Position numbers and translations under genes: made by a program. From positions 19,475 to 83,474 of the forward strand of contig NZ_WMID02000022.1 in the NCBI RefSeq assembly GCF_009711165.2: 64,000 nt of DNA, given 5' to 3'. Positions within the stretch are counted from its first letter, which is position 1. Each line of letters begins with the position of its first letter. Positions 36,479-43,574 of this stretch are shown in pieces. The notes under the pieces were generated by a model. It was not told the origin of the DNA, ran no database searches, and saw only the letters and a list, made by a program, of their open reading frames with translations. This DNA is from Flavobacterium sp. MC2016-06 (GTDB lineage: Bacteria > Bacteroidota > Bacteroidia > Flavobacteriales > Flavobacteriaceae).

Positions 36479-37276
36479 TTATCCTTGAGATTGAAGAATC
36501 TTTTGTTTGGCCTCATATCGAGGTTTTATTAGTTTATTATATTGTTCCTCGGTTAGTGCTCCTTTTTGTTTAAAATCATTAACACTTGCATCGTGGTTTA
36601 TATCTGATTCCACCCACATACTACAAATGTTACTCGCGTCTATATTGTTTTTATGGTTTTCCTCACTAGCTAAAAGTATTTGCTCATATTCTTCTTTGTT
36701 AAAAACCAACAAAGTCATTTGAGTTTTACAAGGTAGTATTACACTAACATATTTTAACCCCATTTCGATGTCTTCCTTTGGGGTTTCCTTATAAGCAACC
36801 CATACACCATCGCGGTAAATTTCAATTTTAATCCAATTTTCTTTTTTAATTGGTGAAAGACTTCCAAACCATTCTTTAGGACTAGCACCCAAATTTAAGC
36901 CTGCTTGCTCCATTTCGTTAGCTCTTAGCATATTCATTTTAGCAAGGTATTTAAGTTTGCCCCACGTATTAAGTCCAATAGGTTTAACTTGAATACGAGC
37001 GCAACCGTACGTATCGACTTGTTCCTCAAATGTCATTAATCTAAGACCTTGTGTTGTACTTTTAACTGTACTTATAGAGCTTTGGTCATATTCATTACCT
37101 GTACCGACATTTGTCATTTTAATAGCTGTCTTTTCAAAATCTTCACTAGTTGAAACCCAAGAACAAGCTTTTTCGTTTTTTTGGGTTATTGATGCAGTAG
37201 CTAAATTAATTTGCCCACTTTCAATAATTTCTTTTAGTCTTATTTCAGGTGTATAATGATAGTAGTTTACGTTCAT
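36479..37276 (-). CDS. Accessory protein of unknown function, 265 aa
   Basis: The N-terminus YYHYTPEIRLKEIIESGQI, then WVSTSEDFEKTA and later GASPKEWFGSLSPI with WIKIEIYRDGVWV, matches the general layout of a widespread uncharacterised family I recall. The HYT start is also seen in ADP-ribosyltransferase-like folds. No catalytic glutamate can be assigned confidently. It is the second gene of a minus-strand pair inserted between holin-like genes and endolysin. A defence or toxin role is possible but only inferred from location. Confidence 0.55.
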   Translation of the reverse strand: MNVNYYHYTPEIRLKEIIESGQINLATASITQKNEKACSWVSTSEDFEKTAIKMTNVGTGNEYDQSSISTVKSTTQGLRLMTFEEQVDTYGCARIQVKPIGLNTWGKLKYLAKMNMLRANEMEQAGLNLGASPKEWFGSLSPIKKENWIKIEIYRDGVWVAYKETPKEDIEMGLKYVSVILPCKTQMTLLVFNKEEYEQILLASEENHKNNIDASNICSMWVESDINHDASVNDFKQKGALTEEQYNKLIKPRYEAKQKILQSQG

Positions 37277-37320
37277 ATTTTTTATTTTATGGATTTGTAT
37301 TTAATTGATTCGGTTATCTT

Positions 37321-37986
37321 TTATGATTCTATTATTGTATTTACACCACTTTTAACTGCATCTTCATCAACGTACGTTTCGATTCTTTTTGTTAGTGCAC
37401 CAATTTGACGGTGACCACTTGTTGCTGCAGTTACATCTTCATTGTAAACAACTACCTGTTTAATTACGTCTTCATTATGTCTTAATTCGAAAATTTTACC
37501 AAAAGGCGAATTAAACGTAAATAAAATAAAATCACCGTCTTCACTCATTTTTACTAAATCACCGTTAACAGTTCTTTTTTGATAATCAATGTCCATTGCA
37601 TCGGTGTAAACTTTTGCAATAGAGATAAGATTATCGTATTCTTGATACTCTTTTGTATCAGCTAGTATTTTATCGATTGCTAAATCTTCAATCAAAGGAT
37701 TTTCAACAAATTCCAATTTAGAAAAATCAAGTGTATAATAAGAGCTAAAATTATTTTCGAACCCGTTAATATCAATCTTTGCTGAATACCAAATGTTTTT
37801 TATTCTAAAAGCTAAAAAATCATATTCAGGGTCATAATACATCATAAAGTTAATAAACAAATCATTGTTATTTGTTCCAACCATAGGTATATGTTGACCG
37901 TTGCTTTTTGATAAGGTTTCTTTGTACAGTTTTTCACATTTGTTAATTACTGCTTTGCTTACTGGGTTTCTAAATGTTGTGTTCAT
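37321..37986 (-). CDS. Accessory protein of unknown function, 221 aa
   Basis: I do not recognise it. A soluble acidic alpha/beta protein (PVSKAVINKCEKLYKETL, YYDPEYDFLAFRI, FFTFNSPFGKIFELRH-like) without signal or membrane segments. It lies 44 bp upstream of the 265-aa gene on the same strand, so they are probably co-transcribed from the promoter region that contains the large palindrome at 38102. Confidence 0.55.
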   Translation of the reverse strand: MNTTFRNPVSKAVINKCEKLYKETLSKSNGQHIPMVGTNNNDLFINFMMYYDPEYDFLAFRIKNIWYSAKIDINGFENNFSSYYTLDFSKLEFVENPLIEDLAIDKILADTKEYQEYDNLISIAKVYTDAMDIDYQKRTVNGDLVKMSEDGDFILFTFNSPFGKIFELRHNEDVIKQVVVYNEDVTAATSGHRQIGALTKRIETYVDEDAVKSGVNTIIES

Positions 37987-38101
37987 AATTAGTATGTTTT
38001 ATTTTTATGTTATTAAGGTGGTGCAAAGATAAGTATATGTTTTACATATCAAAGTAAATAGTTAAGATTTTTTTAAAAAAGATTAATATAGTTAGTTAAT
38101 G

Positions 38102-38149
38102 CATAAACAGATTAAGTTATGTAATATTACATAACTTAATTTGTTTATG
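38102..38149. promoter_or_regulatory. 48-bp near-perfect palindrome between divergent genes
   Basis: Two 24-bp arms (CATAAACAGATTAAGTTATG and so on) match with a single mismatch around ATTA/TAAT. TTAGTTAA-NN-CATAA occurs on each side (about 38092 and 38161). The palindrome lies in the 258-bp gap between the leftward accessory pair and the rightward membrane gene. It looks like an operator or an RNA hairpin. No regulator gene is adjacent. Confidence 0.6.
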
Positions 38150-38211
38150 TAAAATGAAATTAGTTAACACATAACTTAATTAACTTAGGTACAAATAATG
38201 AATTAAATTTT

Positions 38212-38219
38212 TATATTTG
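38212..38219 (+). promoter_or_regulatory. Candidate -7 box
   Basis: TATATTTG fits the Bacteroidota -7 consensus TAnnTTTG and lies 26 bp before the 38245 start. No TTTG -33 element is seen at the usual distance, so support is weak. Confidence 0.35.
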
Positions 38220-38244
38220 AACTTGTAAAAAAATATATTGTATT

Positions 38245-39060
38245 ATGATTGAAATAGGAGGAACAGCTAAAAAGGTTGGTGATTTTTTAAAAGACTATTT
38301 AAGCGTGATTATAGTTATTCCCGCCGCTATTGGAGGGGCTTGGCAAGCGGTTGAATTAATGAATATTTCGATTCCTTTTATTAGATTTTTTTCTATTTCT
38401 CAGGTTGTTCCTGATGGTTTGGTAGTCCTACTAGCGATGATTGGAGGAATAATACCGATGTCGATTGGTGCTATTTTTGGTTATGTCTTTGGTGAAGTGA
38501 ACCCAGTAATTATAAAAAAGGAGGAAATGACAGATGAAGAAAAAATTGTGCGAAATGGTGTTTATTTAAAAACTAACCAAACAATCTTTCTAATAACTAC
38601 CTTATTTTGTTTGGTCTGGTATTTTTGCATAATTTTTTTTGATAATAACGATAAAAGTTTTTATTGGTTTGCTTTATACTTATGCACTGCAATTGGTATA
38701 CTAGCTTTACAATATTTTTCGATGCATAATTTATTGGTAAGTCATAAAATAAAAGCTTTTAAATTGTTTTCTACTATAAAAGTTACATTTTTAGGTGTTT
38801 TTCTCATAATTATTGTTACGCTTTCGAAGCAAGTTCATCAAAAATTTCTCATCACAAATAATTTTATTAATTTAGAGAGAGTAAATGCAATTATAAGTAA
38901 AAAATTCCCTACGTCTAAAAACGAAATACTATATTTTAATGACAAGTACTTATTTTACAAAATCACATTTACAAAAGCAAAATCAAAAGATTCTAAAGAA
39001 TTTGGTGATAAAATATACATATTAGAATTGAACCAATTATTTGATAAAAATGAAAATTAA
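38245..39060 (+). CDS. Membrane protein of unknown function, 271 aa
   Basis: About five hydrophobic segments: VIIVIPAAIGGAWQAV, LVVLLAMIGGIIPMSIGA, TIFLITTLFCLVWYFCIIFF, YWFALYLCTAIGILAL, TFLGVFLIIIVTL. A hydrophilic C-terminal domain follows (about residues 190-271). It is markedly AT-rich, unlike the virion genes. It sits in the accessory cassette opposite the leftward pair. Exclusion or membrane-stress functions are possible; nothing specific is visible. Confidence 0.6.
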   Translation: MIEIGGTAKKVGDFLKDYLSVIIVIPAAIGGAWQAVELMNISIPFIRFFSISQVVPDGLVVLLAMIGGIIPMSIGAIFGYVFGEVNPVIIKKEEMTDEEKIVRNGVYLKTNQTIFLITTLFCLVWYFCIIFFDNNDKSFYWFALYLCTAIGILALQYFSMHNLLVSHKIKAFKLFSTIKVTFLGVFLIIIVTLSKQVHQKFLITNNFINLERVNAIISKKFPTSKNEILYFNDKYLFYKITFTKAKSKDSKEFGDKIYILELNQLFDKNEN

Positions 39061-39111
39061 AGGATTAGCAGGATATTTATTTGGTAACTGAAGAAGTGAA
39101 AATTTTTAATT

Positions 39112-39255
39112 ATGTGTTATTATGTTGACCAAAAAAGTAGTCGTAAAGATGTAAAAATTCGATTCAATATTGCCATAAATAATATAGGTAATTTTTACAA
39201 CGGGGTTTTTGCGAATGGCTTTGAGCATTCAAATTTGCCAATAATTAGACAATAA
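39112..39255 (+). pseudogene. N-terminal remnant of an SRAP (HMCES/YedK) protein
   Basis: A 47-codon frame beginning MCYYVDQKS with Cys2 at the position of the SRAP catalytic cysteine, and continuing FANGFEHSNLPIIRQ, which matches the N-terminal pattern NGF-HP-PVI of that family. Full-length members are about 200 residues or more and shield abasic sites in DNA. The stop after IIRQ and the absence of further family sequence indicate a truncated relic. A tiny functional peptide is less likely. Confidence 0.55.
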
Positions 39256-39397
39256 AAAAAATACAACAAATCAATACTCCACAAAGTAAAATGTAAATTG
39301 AAATTAATTCAAGTTTAGATTCTTTTTCAATTTCCGCGAATTGGGTTTTGATTTCTTTTCTTATTATTTCTAGTTGCTCATCTAATGGGTTTTTCAT
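39245..39397 (-). CDS. Small single-span membrane protein, 50 aa
   Basis: Starts MKNPLDEQLEIIRKEIKTQF: an amphipathic charged helix, then a C-terminal membrane helix ending CGVLICCIFFIV. It follows the endolysin on the same strand. The layout suggests a lysis accessory (holin- or spanin-like) protein. It overlaps the tail of the opposite-strand SRAP relic by 11 bp. Confidence 0.55.
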   Translation of the reverse strand: MKNPLDEQLEIIRKEIKTQFAEIEKESKLELISIYILLCGVLICCIFFIV

Positions 39398-39466
39398 TGA
39401 ATGTCTTGTCTTTTTAAGATACTAAATTATCACTTAGGGCTATTACTTGTTTACGGATTTCCATAA

Positions 39467-40051
39467 TTATATAAGTTTTAGTTTGTTGACTTCTTTGAAT
39501 ATTTCTAAGCGTTCATTTATTCCGATTAGACCCCCGTTAATTTTCAAGGTTACACGTTGCACACTGAGTTCGTTATCTGAATCAATAACGTCGTTTATTT
39601 TATTCGTTTGCCAGTACCATAAAGCGGACACCAGCGCGTTAACCTCGGTTAAAATCAAGTCAGGGTCATTTAATAAATTATCGTTCTTTAAATGGACTGC
39701 AAGTGCTTTGTAGTTGTTTTTGCCTGTCAGCTGAATAAAACCGCGCCCGCGATACTTCCAGCCCTCACCGCTGGCAACGTCACCGTTACCCATACGATTT
39801 GCGTATATCTTATTTGCTATCTTTTCAGGTTGGCGTGCGTACTCGTTCGCCTCGGTTAAATCTTTGAAGTACTTCTTAAAGATTGAGACCAACGCCTTTG
39901 CTGAGTAGTTAAGGTTTTCGGCTTGGGGTCTCAATTTTGATTCGTGGTAGAGCTGCGCCCAAAAGTGCGCACGTTCGATTTGGGAATCGATTCCGTACTT
40001 ATTAAGTACTGTATTGTATTTTGTATTGAGTTCTGTTATTAATTCATTCAC
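39467..40051 (-). CDS. Endolysin, GH19 chitinase-like lysozyme
   Basis: 194-aa glycoside hydrolase family 19 domain that cuts peptidoglycan at lysis. The catalytic glutamates are visible in AHFWAQLYHESKL (about residue 37) and GEGWKYRGRGFIQLTG (about 95-110). The C-terminus RVTLKINGGLIGINER is the usual family end. There is no signal peptide, so it needs a holin. Its gene is 7 bp after the nuclease-like gene, so they form one minus-strand operon. Confidence 0.88.
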   Translation of the reverse strand: MNELITELNTKYNTVLNKYGIDSQIERAHFWAQLYHESKLRPQAENLNYSAKALVSIFKKYFKDLTEANEYARQPEKIANKIYANRMGNGDVASGEGWKYRGRGFIQLTGKNNYKALAVHLKNDNLLNDPDLILTEVNALVSALWYWQTNKINDVIDSDNELSVQRVTLKINGGLIGINERLEIFKEVNKLKLI

Positions 40052-40057
40052 TTGTCT

Positions 40058-40531
40058 TTAATGGTTAATAGTGGTGTTATTGTGCAGTTGTGCGGTTGAC
40101 TTTGGTTTTTTGTAAGCCGTTGATGTGTTGGAGTTGTTCGGCAATTGCTCGATGGTGTAGTCGGGTTGCAGGTTGGTAATGTCCCAAATGCGTGGGATGT
40201 TCTTTTTATCCCAATAAAAGTTAATGTAATGGATAAAGATTTTTTTATTTGGGTACTTCTTTTGCAATCGGGTTTTGATGTCCTGCAGGTTATCAAATTT
40301 GTCTTGTTCAAGATACCACGTATCAAATGCATCGTAATCTTTGTAACGGTGTTTTATTTCACCGATTACGAAATCTTCTGTTGTTCCAGTTGTAAAAGCA
40401 ACATCCCACTTATCAAAGCGTTTGGTCGCGTATCTCGTTATGTTCCAATCGGGTTGTTTCTTGCTCACGTAATCTGTGAACTGGTCGCGCCCTAACTGCT
40501 CGTTAAGGTCGGTAATTTCATTTTTTATCAT
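40058..40531 (-). CDS. PD-(D/E)XK nuclease-like protein
   Basis: 157 aa. KWDVAFTTG followed by FVIGEIKHR gives the D...E-x-K pattern of PD-(D/E)XK nucleases. A nearby helix and beta-strand (KKIFIHYINFYWD) fit the fold. The C-terminus is polar low complexity. Possible roles are DNA processing or packaging. The motif is short, so the enzymatic call is moderate. Confidence 0.55.
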   Translation of the reverse strand: MIKNEITDLNEQLGRDQFTDYVSKKQPDWNITRYATKRFDKWDVAFTTGTTEDFVIGEIKHRYKDYDAFDTWYLEQDKFDNLQDIKTRLQKKYPNKKIFIHYINFYWDKKNIPRIWDITNLQPDYTIEQLPNNSNTSTAYKKPKSTAQLHNNTTINH

Positions 40532-40607
40532 ATAGTTATTTTATATAATAAATATATGTGATAAGTAAAAAAGTTAAATAGTATAGTTAATATTTGAGTG
40601 CAATTTT

Positions 40608-40615
40608 TACCTTTG
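40608..40615 (+). promoter_or_regulatory. Candidate -7 box
   Basis: TACCTTTG fits TAnnTTTG and lies 28 bp upstream of the ATG at 40643, within the divergent gap to the nuclease-like gene. A good -33 element at 19-21 bp is not obvious. Confidence 0.45.
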
Positions 40616-40642
40616 TATTTGTTAACCTCTAAAAAAAAAGTT

Positions 40643-41197
40643 ATGCGTATATTATTTAACGGTGAGATAATCGAACCAAAAAGCCCTGAACCAGTTAAGG
40701 TTGAAAAACTTGACGACAAAGGATTTTATACCCTATCAACGAAAAATGCGTTGAAGTTGTCCAATTACGTAGCTGAACAACTAGGTGTTAAGTTAGGTAA
40801 CAAGATAGCGTACGTTAAACATAACGACCTTGTTTTTATTTACAAGACAACAACAGAAGATGTTAACGGCTACCCTTTAACTAAGCTTGGTTTGAATCAA
40901 AGTTTTATTCGCTTGAATCACGCTACATTATGGAACGAGTTAAAAGGAAACGATAAGAGCGTACGTAAATTTGAACTTGGCGAACCAATCCCAGCAGTTG
41001 ATGAAAAAGGTAATCCAACAGGTGAAAATGTCTTTTTGCTTACTTATAAAGGGGAGACATTAAAGCAACCAAGCGGTAAAAAGAAAGTTGCAGGTAAGGG
41101 AAAAGGTTCGAACGTTAAGAAGCGTAAGAACATCTTGGTTGATACCGTTGAAGCAATCCCAGCGAACGGAGTTCTTACTTTTGATATGAATAAATAA
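40643..41197 (+). CDS. Phage early protein, basic C-terminus, 184 aa
   Basis: ATG 40643 is preferred to a TTG at 40598. The N-terminus (NGEIIEPKSPEPVKVEKLDD) leads to a compact domain (GFYTLSTKNALKLSNYVAEQ, KLGNKIAYVKHNDLVFIYKT). The C-terminus is strongly basic (GKKKVAGKGKGSNVKKRK), which suggests nucleic-acid binding. It is the first gene of a rightward early operon. As no CI-like repressor is recognisable, it is one candidate for a regulator, but the family is unknown to me. Confidence 0.6.
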   Translation: MRILFNGEIIEPKSPEPVKVEKLDDKGFYTLSTKNALKLSNYVAEQLGVKLGNKIAYVKHNDLVFIYKTTTEDVNGYPLTKLGLNQSFIRLNHATLWNELKGNDKSVRKFELGEPIPAVDEKGNPTGENVFLLTYKGETLKQPSGKKKVAGKGKGSNVKKRKNILVDTVEAIPANGVLTFDMNK

Positions 41198-41204
41198 AAA
41201 CAAT

Positions 41205-41483
41205 ATGACACAAGCCGATAAGATAACCACGCTTAAAACCGCAATCCAAAACCTAAAGGATTATATACAAAACGCTGACCATTCACAGCCAGTGAGCCAG
41301 CAGTTTATTATTGATAACTTGGTATTGTCAGGCGGTGAGAAAGAAGAGTATTTGAAAGAAATAACTAATCGAATGGATTCGTTTCAACTTTTGGATTATG
41401 GAAGTGCTGAGGTACTATCGAAAGAAAAGTTATATTTAATGCTAGAAGAGTTTGAAAACCTTTTAGAACTAATTGAATTATAA
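41205..41483 (+). CDS. Small phage protein, paralogue A
   Basis: 92 aa, helical and acidic. It shares a pattern with the next gene: T..L...I.N...YI.N.DHS..VS followed by a D-rich middle with MDSFQLLDYG matching FNSFEMFGDN. The two are tandem paralogues. No function is recognised. Confidence 0.62.
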   Translation: MTQADKITTLKTAIQNLKDYIQNADHSQPVSQQFIIDNLVLSGGEKEEYLKEITNRMDSFQLLDYGSAEVLSKEKLYLMLEEFENLLELIEL

Positions 41484-41498
41484 ATTATTATACACACT

Positions 41499-41792
41499 AT
41501 GAGCAAAGCAAACACAATTGACGTTTTAGAAAGAACAATCGAAAATGTAGAATCTTACATTGCAAACGGAAACCACAGCGAAGCAGTTTCAACAACTAAT
41601 CTTATCAATGCGATTACTGAAAACTATCAAGAAGTTGATAGGGATTATATTTGGAGCTTATCAGATAAATTTAATTCTTTTGAAATGTTTGGCGATAATG
41701 AGCATAACGAATTGTTATTGACAAGCGCGCAGCTAGATGCAATACTATTGGATTTTAAGAATGAGCTTGACCACGAAAGAGCAGACGACTAA
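41499..41792 (+). CDS. Small phage protein, paralogue B
   Basis: 97 aa, helical and acidic, related to the preceding gene (DVLERTIENVESYIANGNHS). It is the last gene of the rightward operon before the bidirectional terminator. Acidic small proteins in early regions can be inhibitors of host enzymes; no evidence beyond that. Confidence 0.62.
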   Translation: MSKANTIDVLERTIENVESYIANGNHSEAVSTTNLINAITENYQEVDRDYIWSLSDKFNSFEMFGDNEHNELLLTSAQLDAILLDFKNELDHERADD

Positions 41793-41813
41793 ATCAGCAA
41801 ACAACATAAAGCA

Positions 41814-41846
41814 AAAACCCCGTAGCATTTCGTTACGGGGTTTTTT
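41814..41846. terminator. Bidirectional terminator, copy 2
   Basis: ACCCCGTAG-CATTTCG-TTACGGGGT with flanking A and T runs, one base different from the hairpin at 25899-25932. It separates the convergent early operons. Confidence 0.88.
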
Positions 41847-41847
41847 A

Positions 41848-42189
41848 TTATATGGTGTGAAAGAATAGCTTTATCGTATCAACAAACAATCGTTGCTTTT
41901 CGGGCTTGGTGCGTTCGAGTTTTGTTTCGTTCTTTGGCGCGTGGCTCGCTTGTATTTCCGATATGATTGTTTCGCGGTCTTTGTTTTCGTAAACAGTAGT
42001 TGCGACAAGCTTTTCGTTGATATACTTATTTTCGATGCACGTACCGTAACGGAACTTGTAACGGTAAACGATGTTGGTTTCAAAGTACATTACAATTTCG
42101 TATTTGTAATATCGTACTCTTATTATTTTGTTGTGTTCATTTTTGATGTAGGTTACTAACCCGTTTTTGTTAAATCGTTGAATTTTCAT
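41848..42189 (-). CDS. Phage early protein, 113 aa
   Basis: Unrecognised. The first 70 residues are predicted beta-strands rich in tyrosine and basic residues (NKIIRVRYYKYEIVMYFETN), then a polar helix. It overlaps the upstream winged-helix gene by 20 bp, so it is translationally linked to it. Confidence 0.58.
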   Translation of the reverse strand: MKIQRFNKNGLVTYIKNEHNKIIRVRYYKYEIVMYFETNIVYRYKFRYGTCIENKYINEKLVATTVYENKDRETIISEIQASHAPKNETKLERTKPEKQRLFVDTIKLFFHTI

Positions 42190-42949
42190 TTTGTTTCATA
42201 CTCTTTTGTTTTTCGTTATTTATTATGTATTTGGTTTTAAGTTCTTGGACTTTCAACCAAAAGCCGTCAAAGTCGTCAGTCATTAAGCCGTACACTTCAT
42301 TAATTATTTGGTAGGCTTTGAGCTTGTCGTCAGTCAGTTCGTGAAACTCAGCAGGTGATACGTTGCGCCCTTTGGGTGAGTACTTAAACTTTCGTTCGAA
42401 CCTTACGCGCATTTGTTCCTTTTTTTTGTCTTCGGTTATTTTGACCGCTTTAACGGCTGGCTTAACCTTTGGTTTGGTTTCGGGTTTAATTTCGGGCGTT
42501 GATGGTTCAGGTATCGTTTCGGTTATTGTTTCAACCACTGGGATTGATTCAGGGGCCGCAGCTGCTTTGCTTGTGGTTTTGCGTTTCTTTGGTTCGACAA
42601 CTGGCTCGTTGTCCAGCATCGCGATAAGTACATCAATATCAACTTTGATTTTGGTACGCGCACCCATCGTTGGGTTTTTATCCGTATCGGTTACAAGTAT
42701 TTTAAGGTTCTTAAGATTTAAAACCTTGGTCTTAACAGTTTGGTACTCTACACCGATAAGCTCAGCAACGTTGGTATATTTCATTTGAAATACTTGGTCG
42801 TTGAACTGATACGATAGAATCAATTCAATTAGCCTTATATCGCTGTAAGTAAGCTTAGATAGTTTGTTTAGTATTGGATAACTCTTTATAGATATGATAC
42901 CGTTTTTACTTTGTTGGTATTGTTCGAGTTGGTTTAGTTCGTTTTTCAT
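42170..42949 (-). CDS. Winged-helix protein, candidate replication initiator
   Basis: 259 aa. Residues 15-110 look like a winged helix (KLSKLTYSDIRLIELILSY, YTNVAELIGVEYQTVKTKVL, NLKNLKILVTDTD). A proline/glutamate/lysine linker (about 120-170) leads to a helical C-terminal domain (VSPAEFHELTDDKLKAYQII, GFWLKVQELKTKYI). Phage replication initiators of the O or RepA type have this layout. The six-copy palindrome array lies 195 bp upstream of its start, the usual place for an initiator's binding sites. A transcriptional regulator is the alternative. Confidence 0.6.
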   Translation of the reverse strand: MKNELNQLEQYQQSKNGIISIKSYPILNKLSKLTYSDIRLIELILSYQFNDQVFQMKYTNVAELIGVEYQTVKTKVLNLKNLKILVTDTDKNPTMGARTKIKVDIDVLIAMLDNEPVVEPKKRKTTSKAAAAPESIPVVETITETIPEPSTPEIKPETKPKVKPAVKAVKITEDKKKEQMRVRFERKFKYSPKGRNVSPAEFHELTDDKLKAYQIINEVYGLMTDDFDGFWLKVQELKTKYIINNEKQKSMKQNENSTI

Positions 42950-42980
42950 TTGTTTTTATTCTAGTATTCTGTTATGATGG

Positions 42981-43049
42981 TCTAGTCCTTTTTACTTGGA
43001 CTAGAGGCAGGGGAAGCAACGCCCCTGCACCAAGCGAGCCTTTAAGCTC
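42981..43049. other. Three consecutive hairpins
   Basis: TCTAGTCC/GGACTAGA (42981-43005), GCAGGGG/CCCCTGC (43007-43028) and GAGC/GCTC (43036-43049) follow one another between the winged-helix gene and the palindrome array. They may structure the leader mRNA or form part of an origin. Confidence 0.6.
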
Positions 43050-43144
43050 TTATCAATTATAAATATTCTCGTTCAGATAGTCAATAGATTTTAACCATAT
43101 TAATTTGTTATAACACCATAACTTAAGGTTATAATAATAAAAAC

Positions 43145-43336
43145 GGTACTCGTGTGAGTACCATAATTTTAATAATTGGTACTTATATGAGTACCATAAT
43201 CAGCTACAAAGGTACTCATATAAGTACCATAATGCAAATTTTTACCCGAAATAATACGTTGATGGTACTTGTACGAGTACCACGATGGTGCTTATATGAG
43301 TACCAAAAAACAAAAAACGGTACTCGTATGAGTACT
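43145..43336. repeat. Array of six 18-bp palindromes, candidate origin iterons or operators
   Basis: Copies start at 43145, 43178, 43211, 43264, 43287 and 43319. The consensus is GGTACT-YRTRYR-AGTACC, varying mostly in the centre; copies 5 and 6 each have one arm mismatch. Start distances are 33, 33, 53, 23 and 32 bp, near whole numbers of helical turns (3, 3, 5, 2, 3). All sites therefore face about the same side of DNA. No gene covers the array; the apparent frame through it is repeat-driven. Confidence 0.85.
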
Positions 43337-43574
43337 TCGTTATAAGATACTCTTTATAATAAATATAATAAGAAAATAATAAACTATAGATATAGGAGAA
43401 ATTAAAAGAAGTTTTTCCACTACGTTACAAAACCCCTTTTAATTGTAAAATGCAGGTTGATGTTATTTCATTTCATTTTTCAGGATTAGAGTTGGATAGG
43501 TTCAAAACAAAGTCATACTTCAACGCTATTTACTTTTAGCACCCGCAAGGTCATATTTGAAATAAACATCAACT

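Noticed and set aside
36479..39060. A type II toxin-antitoxin pair.
   Set aside because: The two leftward genes are too long for a typical pair and neither has toxin or antitoxin motifs I can identify.
43145..43336. The palindrome array as a CRISPR.
   Set aside because: Repeats are only 18 bp, internally palindromic, separated by 5-35 bp, and no cas genes are nearby.
43154..43345. A 63-codon open frame running through the palindrome array.
   Set aside because: The frame is created by repeated GGTACT and AGTACC units; the peptide has no natural composition and no ribosome site.
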